DNA of 5,997 nucleotides, from positions 1 through 5,997 of the forward strand of contig JAKIZN010000118.1 of assembly GCA_022708005.1 (NCBI GenBank), written 5' to 3'. Below, one piece after another: positions 1 through 5,997 of this stretch. Positions within the stretch are counted from its first letter, which is position 1; each line of letters starts with the position of its first letter. The position numbers and the translations under genes were made by a program. Origin of the DNA: Bacteroidota bacterium (lineage in GTDB: Bacteria > Bacteroidota > Ignavibacteria > Kapaibacteriales > UBA2268). The notes under the pieces are model-generated. The model had not been told where the DNA came from. It searched no databases and saw only the letters and a program-made list of their open reading frames with translations.

Positions 1-970
1 CCTTCGCTTCGTCCAATTTCGTTTTTTCGTATATAGGCACAAGGTATGCTTTAGCCTTCGATAGCGCTTCTATCTCTGTATAAAGTTTTGTATATTCTAT
101 TGCAATTCGCCCGCTCTCGTTTAATTTGAAATTTCCTGCGAATCCGGGCTTTTGCATAGCATCGTTTAACTTCTTTTTGCTTTCTTCGAGAAATTTCTTT
201 CTCATAACAGTACCAGGGTCATTTTCGCCGTAAGTGCTTTTGAGCAAGTCGTATTCTATTTCCGTTTGATAAACTTGCGCTTTTAGTTCTACTAGCGCTG
301 TGCTTATCGCCCCAGCTTGCTCTGCGGGCGAAAACATAAGGCTGCTTTGCGTGAGCGCAGCTAAATTGCCCGAAATAGCCGACACAGTCGAATCAATAGA
401 CGCAAGCCGTCTCTCCATATATTCTCTATTTAATCGCGACTCGCGACGATACACATCGGAAGCATAGTAATTTATGATATCGACAAGTTCATTCGCCATT
501 TCGGCAGCGCGATTGGGATCCTTATCGGTCATCGAAACTAAATAATTGCCCTCTTTATCATAAGTGATTTCCCTATTTGAATCAAATTCAGAAAGCAAAT
601 CCTCGTATTTAGCGTCTTCCATATTATAGACTTTTCGCAAGTTGAATTTTTTTATCATAGAGTCCTTAACGGCTTTGCTTTCCATAATCACCGTCAAAGA
701 ATAGCCACCACCCGAAGAACCTCCCACTTTCGATAAGCCAATATCTTTCAAAGTGGACGAAATGCTGCCCATAGCGCCGTCCAAGCCCGACATAGAATTT
801 TGCGGTGGAACAACGTTTGCTGTAGCGGTGTACCAATTCGGCAATATGAACGAAATAGTAGCTGATACCGCGGCAGCAAGCAAAAGCGTTACCAAAATAA
901 ACACTTTATGACGATAGAGCAGAGCCATCAAATATACAGCATCGAAGGTGTTTTCAGTTTGTTTTCCCAT
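1..970 (-). CDS. Wzz-family polysaccharide chain-length determinant, N-terminal part (3' end outside window)
   Basis: The reading frame opens with ATG at 970 on the minus strand and stays open for 323 codons to the window edge, so the C-terminus is missing. A short cytoplasmic N-terminus is followed by one hydrophobic membrane segment at about residues 22-43 and then the typical start of the periplasmic Wzz domain (NWYTATANVVPPQN, 45-58). A Gly/Ser-rich turn lies at 83-89. Residues 151-200 (DPNRAAEMANELVDIIN, then NREYMERRL) and about 225-320 are charged, heptad-like and probably coiled coil, as in chain-length regulators. In this family such inner-membrane proteins set the length of O-antigen, capsule or exopolysaccharide chains. 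A second membrane helix, and any fused tyrosine kinase, would lie beyond the window. The gene follows metG by 32 bp with no terminator between them, so it is probably the second gene of that transcript. Only a GGGAAAA stretch very close to the start resembles a ribosome site. The family call is firm; the polysaccharide served is unknown. Confidence 0.88.
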   Translation of the reverse strand, partial: MGKQTENTFDAVYLMALLYRHKVFILVTLLLAAAVSATISFILPNWYTATANVVPPQNSMSGLDGAMGSISSTLKDIGLSKVGGSSGGGYSLTVIMESKAVKDSMIKKFNLRKVYNMEDAKYEDLLSEFDSNREITYDKEGNYLVSMTDKDPNRAAEMANELVDIINYYASDVYRRESRLNREYMERRLASIDSTVSAISGNLAALTQSSLMFSPAEQAGAISTALVELKAQVYQTEIEYDLLKSTYGENDPGTVMRKKFLEESKKKLNDAMQKPGFAGNFKLNESGRIAIEYTKLYTEIEALSKAKAYLVPIYEKTKLDEAK

Positions 971-1002
971 GATTTTCCCGTAAATGTCAAAATTTAGTAG
1001 AA

Positions 1003-3207
1003 TTACCTTACTTCTGCTCCGTCCGGTATTTCGCTATTTTCTGGAGTAACAAAGCATAGTTTGCCATCGTCGGTAGAAGCTGCAAGCATCATGCCTTGCG
1101 ACTCTTCGCCCATAAGCTTGGCGGGCTGCAAGTTATCAACCACCACAATCACTTTTCCTATTAAATATTCCGGCTCGTAATGTTCGGCAACTCCAGCAAT
1201 AATTTGCTTTTCCTTATCGCCAATTTTAACTTTCAGCTTAAGCAGTTTTTTCGATTTTTTTAGCTTTTCGGCAGCAGTTACAACTGCAGTTTTCAATTTT
1301 ATTTTTTGAAAATATTCAAAATCGATAAGCTCATCTGCCTTAGCTCCATTATTTTCCCCAAGCTTTTTTATTTGCGGTTCGATTGTGGAATATTCAATTT
1401 TATTGAAAATTATGCTCGGCTGCTGCAATTTCTTACCTTCTTCAATTGACGGATAAACGGCAGTTAGCCAATAGTTTTCGCCAGCTTTGGCACCGTTTGC
1501 ATTGCCCACTTCTACATCAAAATCGAATAGCATCTGGATTCGTTTAGAGGAATTTGGCAGCACGGGAGCAAAATATATAGATAGCGAATGCACAAGCTGC
1601 ACGCAAATAAATAGCGAACGCACTGCTTTTTCTGGATCTTGCTTGATTGCCTTCCAAGGCTCTGCATCATTGAAAAATTTATTTGCCGCTCGTGCAATAT
1701 TCATTGTCTCTGTGATTGCATCTCTAAATTTGAACTTGTTATAAAGCCTTGTCGTTTCTTTTGCTCCTTTCCAAAGGGCGAATATCAGCGATAATTCCTC
1801 ATTAGAAAACTGCTGCCGCTGCTTTTCTGGAATGCTGTTATATGCCTTATCGAAATTGCCATCGAAAGAGGATTCGAGGTAATCTATCAAGTTATTCCAA
1901 TCGCCAACTAATGATTTAGATGTTTCCGATAAAGTCGGGACTTTTTGTCCGAAATTTTTAAACACAAATTGCATTACCCGATTGACGAAATTGCCAAATA
2001 TATCGGCAAGTTCATTGTTGTTCCGATTTAGAAAATCCTTCCAAGTGAAGTCAGAATCTCGCGATTCTGGGAAATTCATAGCAAGCGTGTAGCGAAGCGA
2101 ATCGGTATATTGAGCATCTGGAAAATCTTTTTGGAAGTCGCGAAGGTCTATGCTCCAATTCATTGATTTAGAAAATTTTCGTCCCTCCAAATTCAAAAAT
2201 TCATTAGCTGGCACATTATTCGGCAATATATATCCGCCTTTTGCGCTGAGCATAGCAGGGAAAATCAGCGTATGAAAAACTATATTGTCTTTGCCAATAA
2301 AAGCCACATACCTTGTATCGCTATCTTGCCACCATTTTTTCCAATCTTCGCTTGTCCCGTTGTTATTTTTAGCTTGAGCTTCAGCCCATTCTTTTGTCAT
2401 CGAAATATATCCCAAAACGGCATCAAACCACACGTATAGCACTTTGCCTTTAGCTTTTTCTTTGTCAATTCCATGCACTCTATCAAGGCGAACTCCCCAA
2501 TTTAAATCGCGGGTAATTGCCCTATCGGCTAACCCTTGCTTGAGCCAGCTTCTGCTTTGCTGAAGGACATTGTCTTTCCAACTATCCGATTTGCCTTCGA
2601 TATATTTTTCCAAAAATTGCTGAAAATCACCAAATTTCATATACCAATGCGTTGTTTTTTTCACTATCGGAGTTTCGCCCGATATAATGCTTTTGGGGCT
2701 TTTCAGCTCAAGTTGGTTGTAGTATGCTCCGCATTGGTCGCACTGGTCGCCGCGAGCATGGTCGTAGCCGCAGTTTGGGCAAATACCTTCGACATACCTA
2801 TCGGGCAGGAACATTTCCGCCTTTTTGTCATAAAATTGTTCTTCATCTTTCTCGGCGAGATGCCCTTTGCTCAGCAAATCCTCAAAAAATTCTATTGCAG
2901 TTCTATGATGCACGTCGGTTGAAGTTCGCGAATAAATATCGAAAGTCATCGCAAACTTATTAAAAGCTTCATAGTTAGCATTATGGTATTTATCTATAAT
3001 CTCTTTCGGAGTAACTTTTTCCTTCTCGGCAGAAATATTGATAGCCACGCCGTGTTCATCAGAGCCGCAGACATACAGCACTTCTTCACCTGATAATCTC
3101 AAAAAGCGGGCATAAATATCCGCTGGAAGATATGCGCCTGCAGCGTGACCTAAGTGTATGTAACCATTGGCGTAAGGCAGAGCCGATGTAATTAGTGTTC
3201 TTTTCAT
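1003..3207 (-). CDS. metG: Methionyl-tRNA synthetase with C-terminal tRNA-binding domain
   Basis: This cytoplasmic class I synthetase (734 aa) charges tRNA-Met with methionine using ATP. The Rossmann catalytic domain starts at once (TLITSALPYANGYIHLGH); its HIGH-type signature is HLGH at 18-21. The connective domain carries a zinc knuckle, CPNC at 143-146 with Cys156 and Cys159. The second ATP-binding signature is KFSKS at 344-348, a variant of KMSKS. The anticodon-binding helical domain follows (NNNELADIFGNFVNR, 396-410, to about 560). From about residue 629 to the end there is an OB-fold tRNA-binding domain of the Trbp111/EMAP type (AEHYEPEYLIGK, 674-685, then QPAKLMGEESQGMMLAA, 694-710). 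All domains are intact. The frame is open to a TTG at 3273, but the Met at 3207 is preferred: the family N-terminus begins there and the upstream stretch overlaps the promoter. It is probably first in a transcript with the wzz-like gene 32 bp downstream. Confidence 0.97.
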   Translation of the reverse strand: MKRTLITSALPYANGYIHLGHAAGAYLPADIYARFLRLSGEEVLYVCGSDEHGVAINISAEKEKVTPKEIIDKYHNANYEAFNKFAMTFDIYSRTSTDVHHRTAIEFFEDLLSKGHLAEKDEEQFYDKKAEMFLPDRYVEGICPNCGYDHARGDQCDQCGAYYNQLELKSPKSIISGETPIVKKTTHWYMKFGDFQQFLEKYIEGKSDSWKDNVLQQSRSWLKQGLADRAITRDLNWGVRLDRVHGIDKEKAKGKVLYVWFDAVLGYISMTKEWAEAQAKNNNGTSEDWKKWWQDSDTRYVAFIGKDNIVFHTLIFPAMLSAKGGYILPNNVPANEFLNLEGRKFSKSMNWSIDLRDFQKDFPDAQYTDSLRYTLAMNFPESRDSDFTWKDFLNRNNNELADIFGNFVNRVMQFVFKNFGQKVPTLSETSKSLVGDWNNLIDYLESSFDGNFDKAYNSIPEKQRQQFSNEELSLIFALWKGAKETTRLYNKFKFRDAITETMNIARAANKFFNDAEPWKAIKQDPEKAVRSLFICVQLVHSLSIYFAPVLPNSSKRIQMLFDFDVEVGNANGAKAGENYWLTAVYPSIEEGKKLQQPSIIFNKIEYSTIEPQIKKLGENNGAKADELIDFEYFQKIKLKTAVVTAAEKLKKSKKLLKLKVKIGDKEKQIIAGVAEHYEPEYLIGKVIVVVDNLQPAKLMGEESQGMMLAASTDDGKLCFVTPENSEIPDGAEVR

Positions 3208-3243
3208 TAACTGTTTTATCCATTTTATTAAATTTAGCAACAA

Positions 3244-3274
3244 CAAAAATAGCAATCTTATTAGAATTATCAAA
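3244..3274 (-). promoter_or_regulatory. Bacteroidota-type promoter for metG
   Basis: Read on the minus strand, TTTG (3274-3271) is followed after exactly 19 bp by TATTTTTG (3251-3244). This matches the known Bacteroidota primary-sigma consensus, TTTG at -33 and TAnnTTTG at -7, at every defined position and with allowed spacing. The inferred transcription start is near 3236-3240, leaving a leader of roughly 30 nt before the ATG at 3207. The leader is A-rich with no clear Shine-Dalgarno sequence, as is common in this phylum. The start site itself is inferred. Confidence 0.68.
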
Positions 3275-3339
3275 GACTTAATTAATCAGCCGTCAAAAAT
3301 GGACAGCGACGAGTAGAAATAATCAGCACGTATTGCCAT

Positions 3340-3369
3340 TTGCTGCCCGCTCTTTTTTATTTTTATAAT
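3340..3369 (+). promoter_or_regulatory. Candidate promoter for the double glycosyltransferase gene
   Basis: A perfect TATAAT (3364-3369) lies 18 bp after TTGCTG (3340-3345), which matches a sigma-70 -35 box only at TTG. In the Bacteroidota reading, TTTG at 3339-3342 is followed by TAATTTTTG at 3366-3374, one T longer than TAnnTTTG and with a long 23-bp spacer. Both readings place transcription start near 3376-3385, just before the gene. The region is very AT-rich, so chance matches are likely. It is back to back with the metG promoter in a 218-bp divergent intergenic region. Confidence 0.3.
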
Positions 3370-3425
3370 TTTTGCTATTTTACCATATCGTTATGTCCAA
3401 TTTTTATAAAAGTCTGCGTAAAAGT

Positions 3426-5723
3426 ATGAAAAAATTATCTGTTTGCATCATTGCTAAAAATGAAGAAAAAATGCTCGGCGGCTGCATAGACTCTGTTTCT
3501 GGTGTCGCAGACGAAATTATTGTGGTGGATACTGGCTCGAGCGATAGGACTATTGAAATAGCAAAATCTAAAAATTGCATAGTTATAGAATCGGAGTGGC
3601 GAGATGATTTTTCATATTCGCGGAATATTTCTATTGAAGCGGCAAGTGGCGAATTTATTTTGGCATTAGACGCCGATGAGCGGATTGTCAATCCGCAAGA
3701 ATTGCTCGATACCATTAATAGAGCAAAGCCAAACGACGGCGGTTGGCTTGTCGATTTAGTTTCTTCAAGCGAAATTGACTCCAAAGTTTTGCAATCGTAT
3801 TCATCTAAAATACTTAGGCTTTTCCGCAGACATCCAAACATACGATTTGAGGGCGTTATTCACGAACAGATTGTTTATAACATCGTAAAGTCTAATTTCA
3901 AGGTATTGAATTCAAAAATAAAAATTTTGCATTTAGGCTACGATTTATCTCCAGAGCAATTGAGAAGCAAGCAATTGAGAAATTTAGAGTTGCTAAATAG
4001 ATCGCTTGCTATCGACCCCAATAACGCATATAATTTAACACATCGAGCTAAAACGCTGAACGCTTTGGGAAGAAACCAAGAAGCCCATGGCGACTACGTA
4101 AAGGCACTCGAAGTGCTGCCAAGCGATAATAAAATGCGGACACGGACATTAAATTCCGGAGCGTCTAATGCCTATAAACTTGCACGTTATGACATTGCAG
4201 AGCAGTGGGCTTTGGAATCTTATAATTTATTGGAAAAACAATCACTTGCCAATTATATACTCGGCGAAATTTATTTCAATCAGAAAAAGTTTGATTTAGC
4301 GCTAAAGCATTATTTGCTAATGAGAGAAGCGCAAGTGGGCGAAAAAGATTTTATAGCTGCCGTATCTGGCGATTATTTTGTTCCGCTTGACCATTTAGCT
4401 TATAAAATAGGAAGATGCTACTTTTTTCTTGAAGATTACAGCAAGGCATCTGCCGAATACAATCATTCTTTTGAGTTGAATAGTCAAAATGTGCTCGGGC
4501 TTATTGGATTGGCAAACATAGCTTTTAATTTAAGAAGATACGACGAATCGAGAAAAATGTTAGAATTTGCAATTTCCATTGACCCACAAAAGACGGAAAT
4601 ACACGACTTTTTGAAAAAGGTGGATATTGCAACCAAAGGAATACGCAGCTCTGAAATAAACCTTGCCGCTGATTCGCAGCCGTCCAATAGGGCGACTCTT
4701 TCTGTCTGTATGATAGTGAAAAATGAAGAGGAAATGTTAGCAGGCTGCCTTGAATCTGTCGCAAAAGTAGCAGATGAAATAGTAATAACCGACACTGGCT
4801 CTACGGATAAGACAGTAGAAATTGCTCAAAGCTATGGAGCGAAAGTGTGTCATTTTCAATGGATTGACGATTTTTCAGCCGCTCGAAATCATTCTTTGCA
4901 GCATTGCACAGGCGATTGGATTCTTTATATCGACGCAGACGAGCGTCTGAGCGACGAAAGTCAAGGCTATATCAAAGCGTATATAGCAAACGCATTGCCC
5001 GAAATTGGTGGAATGATATGCACGGTGGAAAGTGCGCACTATCAAATGGACGGCTCCAACGAAGTGCATCGCGGAGGCTATCCGCGGCTATTTCGCAACT
5101 TGGGCTATCCCAAAGTGAAATTTATTGGCAGAGTTCACGAGCAAATTTCGCCTTCGATTGTTGATGCTGGGCTGAATTTCGCTATTTCTGATATTAAAAT
5201 AATCCATTTGGGCTACGACCAATCGCGAGAAATAATGGAAGAGAAAATACGCAGGAATTACAAAATGCTGCTCGCCCACGTCCAAGAAGAGCCTTTGAAC
5301 GGCTATGCGTGGTTTCAATTAGGGCAAACTTTAGCGCAAATGGGCATTTCTAAAGAAGCCGAAGAAGCAATAAGATTTGCTATTAATTGCAAGAACTTAA
5401 CTAATACGGTGCTTGCTTCCGCGTCGGCGGCTTTGGCACAAATGGTAGGCAAATCGGGCAATTTTTTAGAATCGCTCGAATGGGCGGAGAAATCGCTCAG
5501 CTTATCGCCTAATCAGCTTTTTACACTTGTGCTAAAAGGCTCTGCCTTGCTCAATTTGCACCGTCCTAAAGAAGCATTAGAGACGTTTTCGGAAGCACTC
5601 GCTATAGCCAAAAGCGGAGCAAGAACTATAAATTCGCAGAGCGCCGCATTTGATGTAGATATTTCTGAAGATGTGATATTAAAAGGCATAGAACGGGCAA
5701 AAGCTATGCTTGGGCTGGCTTAA
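3426..5723 (+). CDS. Tandem-duplicated family 2 glycosyltransferase with TPR repeats (GT2-TPR-GT2-TPR)
   Basis: This 765-aa protein has no signal peptide or membrane segment and is probably cytoplasmic. Module 1 has a GT-A domain at residues 1-175: KLSVCIIAKNEE, DTGSSD (35-40), the metal-binding DADE (82-85), HEQ (146-148) and HLGYD (169-173). TPR-like helices follow at about 180-390. Module 2 repeats the plan: LSVCMIVKNEE (425-435), DTGSTD (456-461), DADE (503-506), HEQ (571-573), HLGYD (594-598), then TPR-like helices at about 625-730. The catalytic domain resembles the WaaE/beta-1,4-glucosyltransferase branch of GT2, which transfers a sugar from a nucleotide donor; donor and acceptor here are unknown. 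TPRs may bind a protein acceptor or partners. The ATG at 3426 is preferred because the GT2 fold begins directly after it. An in-frame ATG at 3393 is possible; a TTG at 3372 is unlikely. No clear ribosome site is seen. It is transcribed away from metG-wzz, and a link to surface glycans is inferred from the wzz-like neighbour. Confidence 0.9.
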   Translation: MKKLSVCIIAKNEEKMLGGCIDSVSGVADEIIVVDTGSSDRTIEIAKSKNCIVIESEWRDDFSYSRNISIEAASGEFILALDADERIVNPQELLDTINRAKPNDGGWLVDLVSSSEIDSKVLQSYSSKILRLFRRHPNIRFEGVIHEQIVYNIVKSNFKVLNSKIKILHLGYDLSPEQLRSKQLRNLELLNRSLAIDPNNAYNLTHRAKTLNALGRNQEAHGDYVKALEVLPSDNKMRTRTLNSGASNAYKLARYDIAEQWALESYNLLEKQSLANYILGEIYFNQKKFDLALKHYLLMREAQVGEKDFIAAVSGDYFVPLDHLAYKIGRCYFFLEDYSKASAEYNHSFELNSQNVLGLIGLANIAFNLRRYDESRKMLEFAISIDPQKTEIHDFLKKVDIATKGIRSSEINLAADSQPSNRATLSVCMIVKNEEEMLAGCLESVAKVADEIVITDTGSTDKTVEIAQSYGAKVCHFQWIDDFSAARNHSLQHCTGDWILYIDADERLSDESQGYIKAYIANALPEIGGMICTVESAHYQMDGSNEVHRGGYPRLFRNLGYPKVKFIGRVHEQISPSIVDAGLNFAISDIKIIHLGYDQSREIMEEKIRRNYKMLLAHVQEEPLNGYAWFQLGQTLAQMGISKEAEEAIRFAINCKNLTNTVLASASAALAQMVGKSGNFLESLEWAEKSLSLSPNQLFTLVLKGSALLNLHRPKEALETFSEALAIAKSGARTINSQSAAFDVDISEDVILKGIERAKAMLGLA

Positions 5724-5744
5724 AGCAAAAATTAAAGCAAAAAT
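5721..5744 (+). repeat. 12-bp tandem duplication over the glycosyltransferase stop codon
   Basis: TAAAGCAAAAAT occurs twice in direct succession (5721-5732 and 5733-5744). The first copy begins with the stop codon of the glycosyltransferase gene, so the duplication adds a second in-frame TAA immediately downstream. The copies are identical. It looks like a slippage duplication or a minor junction scar; no function is implied. Confidence 0.8.
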
Positions 5745-5745
5745 A

Positions 5746-5814
5746 ATGCAGTAGGAACTCTACCTGATTGCGTATCTGTAAGGAAAAGTTAGGCTTTAAG
5801 ATGGGGCTGTCTTA
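5746..5814. other. Non-coding stretch with weak RNA-like secondary structure
   Basis: No gene is recognised here. On the plus strand, ATGC (5746-5749) and GTAG (5751-5754) can pair with GCGT (5770-5773) and CTAC (5760-5763), giving a bulged hairpin with loop GAACT. A second small hairpin is possible between TAAGA (5797-5801) and TCTTA (5810-5814) around loop TGGGGCTG. The stretch is less AT-rich than the sequence just before it. The stems are short and could be chance. It may be part of the repeat element that follows, an untranslated leader or a degraded sequence. Confidence 0.22.
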
Positions 5815-5847
5815 TATGGTAACAGGTGAGAGCGTCCGTGTTTTTCC

Positions 5848-5880
5848 AGATGTCCTACACCTTCGAGGTGTAGGACATCT
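5848..5880. repeat. Perfect 15-bp-arm inverted repeat (strong hairpin)
   Basis: AGATGTCCTACACCT (5848-5862) and AGGTGTAGGACATCT (5866-5880) are exact reverse complements around TCG. The transcript would form a very stable hairpin in either direction. It lies 125 bp after the glycosyltransferase stop. The plus-strand sequence after it is TAAAACC, not a T-run, so it is not a canonical intrinsic terminator, though it could still slow or end transcription. With two more palindromes close by, a REP-like intergenic repeat is the better reading; copies elsewhere in the genome cannot be seen from here. Confidence 0.85.
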
Positions 5881-5897
5881 TAAAACCAAATTGTAAC

Positions 5898-5912
5898 GAA
5901 CCCAAAGGGTTC
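5898..5912. repeat. Short perfect palindrome GAACCC-AAA-GGGTTC
   Basis: Six-base arms (5898-5903 and 5907-5912) flank an AAA centre. It has the same plan as its neighbours, exact arms around a three-base centre, and is followed three bases later by TGTTTGTAG. It is probably one unit of the repeat cluster at the right edge. The arms are short, so taken alone it could be chance. Confidence 0.6.
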
Positions 5913-5915
5913 AAA

Positions 5916-5997
5916 TGTTTGTAGTAATAAATAATCGGAGATTTATACGACTCCGTAGGAGTCGAATTAAGTTATGCAATCTTATTTTCTACAAACA
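5916..5997. repeat. Inverted TGTTTGTAG / CTACAAACA pair bracketing a palindrome
   Basis: TGTTTGTAG at 5916-5924 is the exact reverse complement of CTACAAACA at 5989-5997, the last nine bases of the window. Similarity continues inward, with TAATAA next to the left copy and TTATTTT next to the right one. Between them lies the GACTCC/GGAGTC palindrome. This resembles terminal inverted repeats of a very small (about 82 bp) non-coding element, or two repeat units in opposite orientation. The right copy may extend past the window edge. Confidence 0.45.
5948..5964. repeat. Short perfect palindrome CGACTCC-GTA-GGAGTCG
   Basis: Seven-base arms (5948-5954 and 5958-5964) are exact complements around GTA. 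A CGGAG at 5936-5940 could alternatively pair with CTCCG at 5951-5955, so two competing hairpins are possible in RNA. It is the third palindrome with a three-base centre within 120 bp and is bracketed by the inverted TGTTTGTAG copies. No T-run follows, so a terminator role is not supported. Confidence 0.65.

Noticed and set aside
1487..1744. Open frame of 85 codons on the plus strand inside metG, and a minus-strand one at 1512-1697 in another frame.
   Set aside because: They overlap the anticodon-binding part of metG and have no family features.
2536..2922. Open frame of 128 codons on the plus strand, with a shorter overlapping one at 2724-2963.
   Set aside because: Both lie wholly antisense to the conserved catalytic and zinc region of metG and show no recognisable motif; they are shadows of its codon use.
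3208..3273. N-terminal extension of MetG starting at a TTG at 3273 (22 extra, very hydrophobic residues).
   Set aside because: It would translate the promoter itself, starts with a rare codon inside the -33 box, and the family's N-terminal motif begins right after the Met at 3207.
3324..3363. Possible terminator-like structure CAGCA / TGCTG followed by a T-rich run in the divergent intergenic region.
   Set aside because: The stem is only five base pairs with a 12-nt loop, and there is no upstream plus-strand gene to terminate; the T-rich run fits promoter sequence better.
3404..3841. Minus-strand frame of 145 codons opposite the first glycosyltransferase domain; similar frames at 4484-4795, 4875-5069 and 5088-5318, and a plus-strand one at 4904-5164.
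   Set aside because: All are contained in the well-supported glycosyltransferase gene, which explains the sequence fully through its conserved motifs.
5848..5880. Classical intrinsic terminator.
   Set aside because: The stem is excellent but no T-run follows on either strand and it lies 125 bp from the stop codon, so it was listed as a repeat.
5801..5896. Small plus-strand frame of 31 codons (MGLSYMVTGESVRVFPDV...) running through the strong palindrome.
   Set aside because: It has no ribosome site, no known motif, and its second half is dictated by the inverted repeat; it is more likely incidental to the repeat element.
5848..5997. CRISPR array.
   Set aside because: The palindromes differ from one another in sequence and length and are not regularly spaced, so there is no repeat-spacer pattern.

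Overview
This AT-rich window most likely comes from a member of the Bacteroidota/Chlorobiota (FCB) group. Three things suggest this. The promoter in front of metG matches the Bacteroidota sigma consensus (TTTG, 19 bp, TAnnTTTG) exactly. The methionyl-tRNA synthetase is of the zinc-binding type with a fused C-terminal tRNA-binding domain. The genes lack strong Shine-Dalgarno sequences. The species cannot be named from the sequence alone.

Layout. Positions 1-970 (minus strand) hold the N-terminal 323 codons of a Wzz-type polysaccharide chain-length determinant; its 3' end lies outside the window. Positions 1003-3207 (minus strand) hold a complete metG (methionyl-tRNA synthetase, 734 aa), 32 bp upstream of the wzz-like gene and probably co-transcribed with it. 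Positions 3208-3425 are a divergent intergenic region with a good metG promoter on the minus strand and a weaker candidate promoter on the plus strand. Positions 3426-5723 (plus strand) encode a 765-aa protein built from two complete GT2 glycosyltransferase + TPR modules in tandem. Positions 5724-5997 are non-coding and dense in repeats: a 12-bp tandem duplication over the stop codon, a possibly structured stretch, a perfect 15-bp-arm hairpin, two shorter perfect palindromes, and an inverted TGTTTGTAG / CTACAAACA pair.

How the genes fit together. The wzz-like protein and the double glycosyltransferase both point to cell-surface polysaccharide or protein glycosylation, so the window probably borders an envelope-glycan locus, with the housekeeping gene metG sharing a transcript with wzz. 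Nothing here is clearly a new biological system. The two items most worth a second look are the GT2-TPR-GT2-TPR protein, in which both catalytic domains keep their motifs, and the palindrome cluster at the right edge, which looks like a member or mosaic of a dispersed genomic repeat family.
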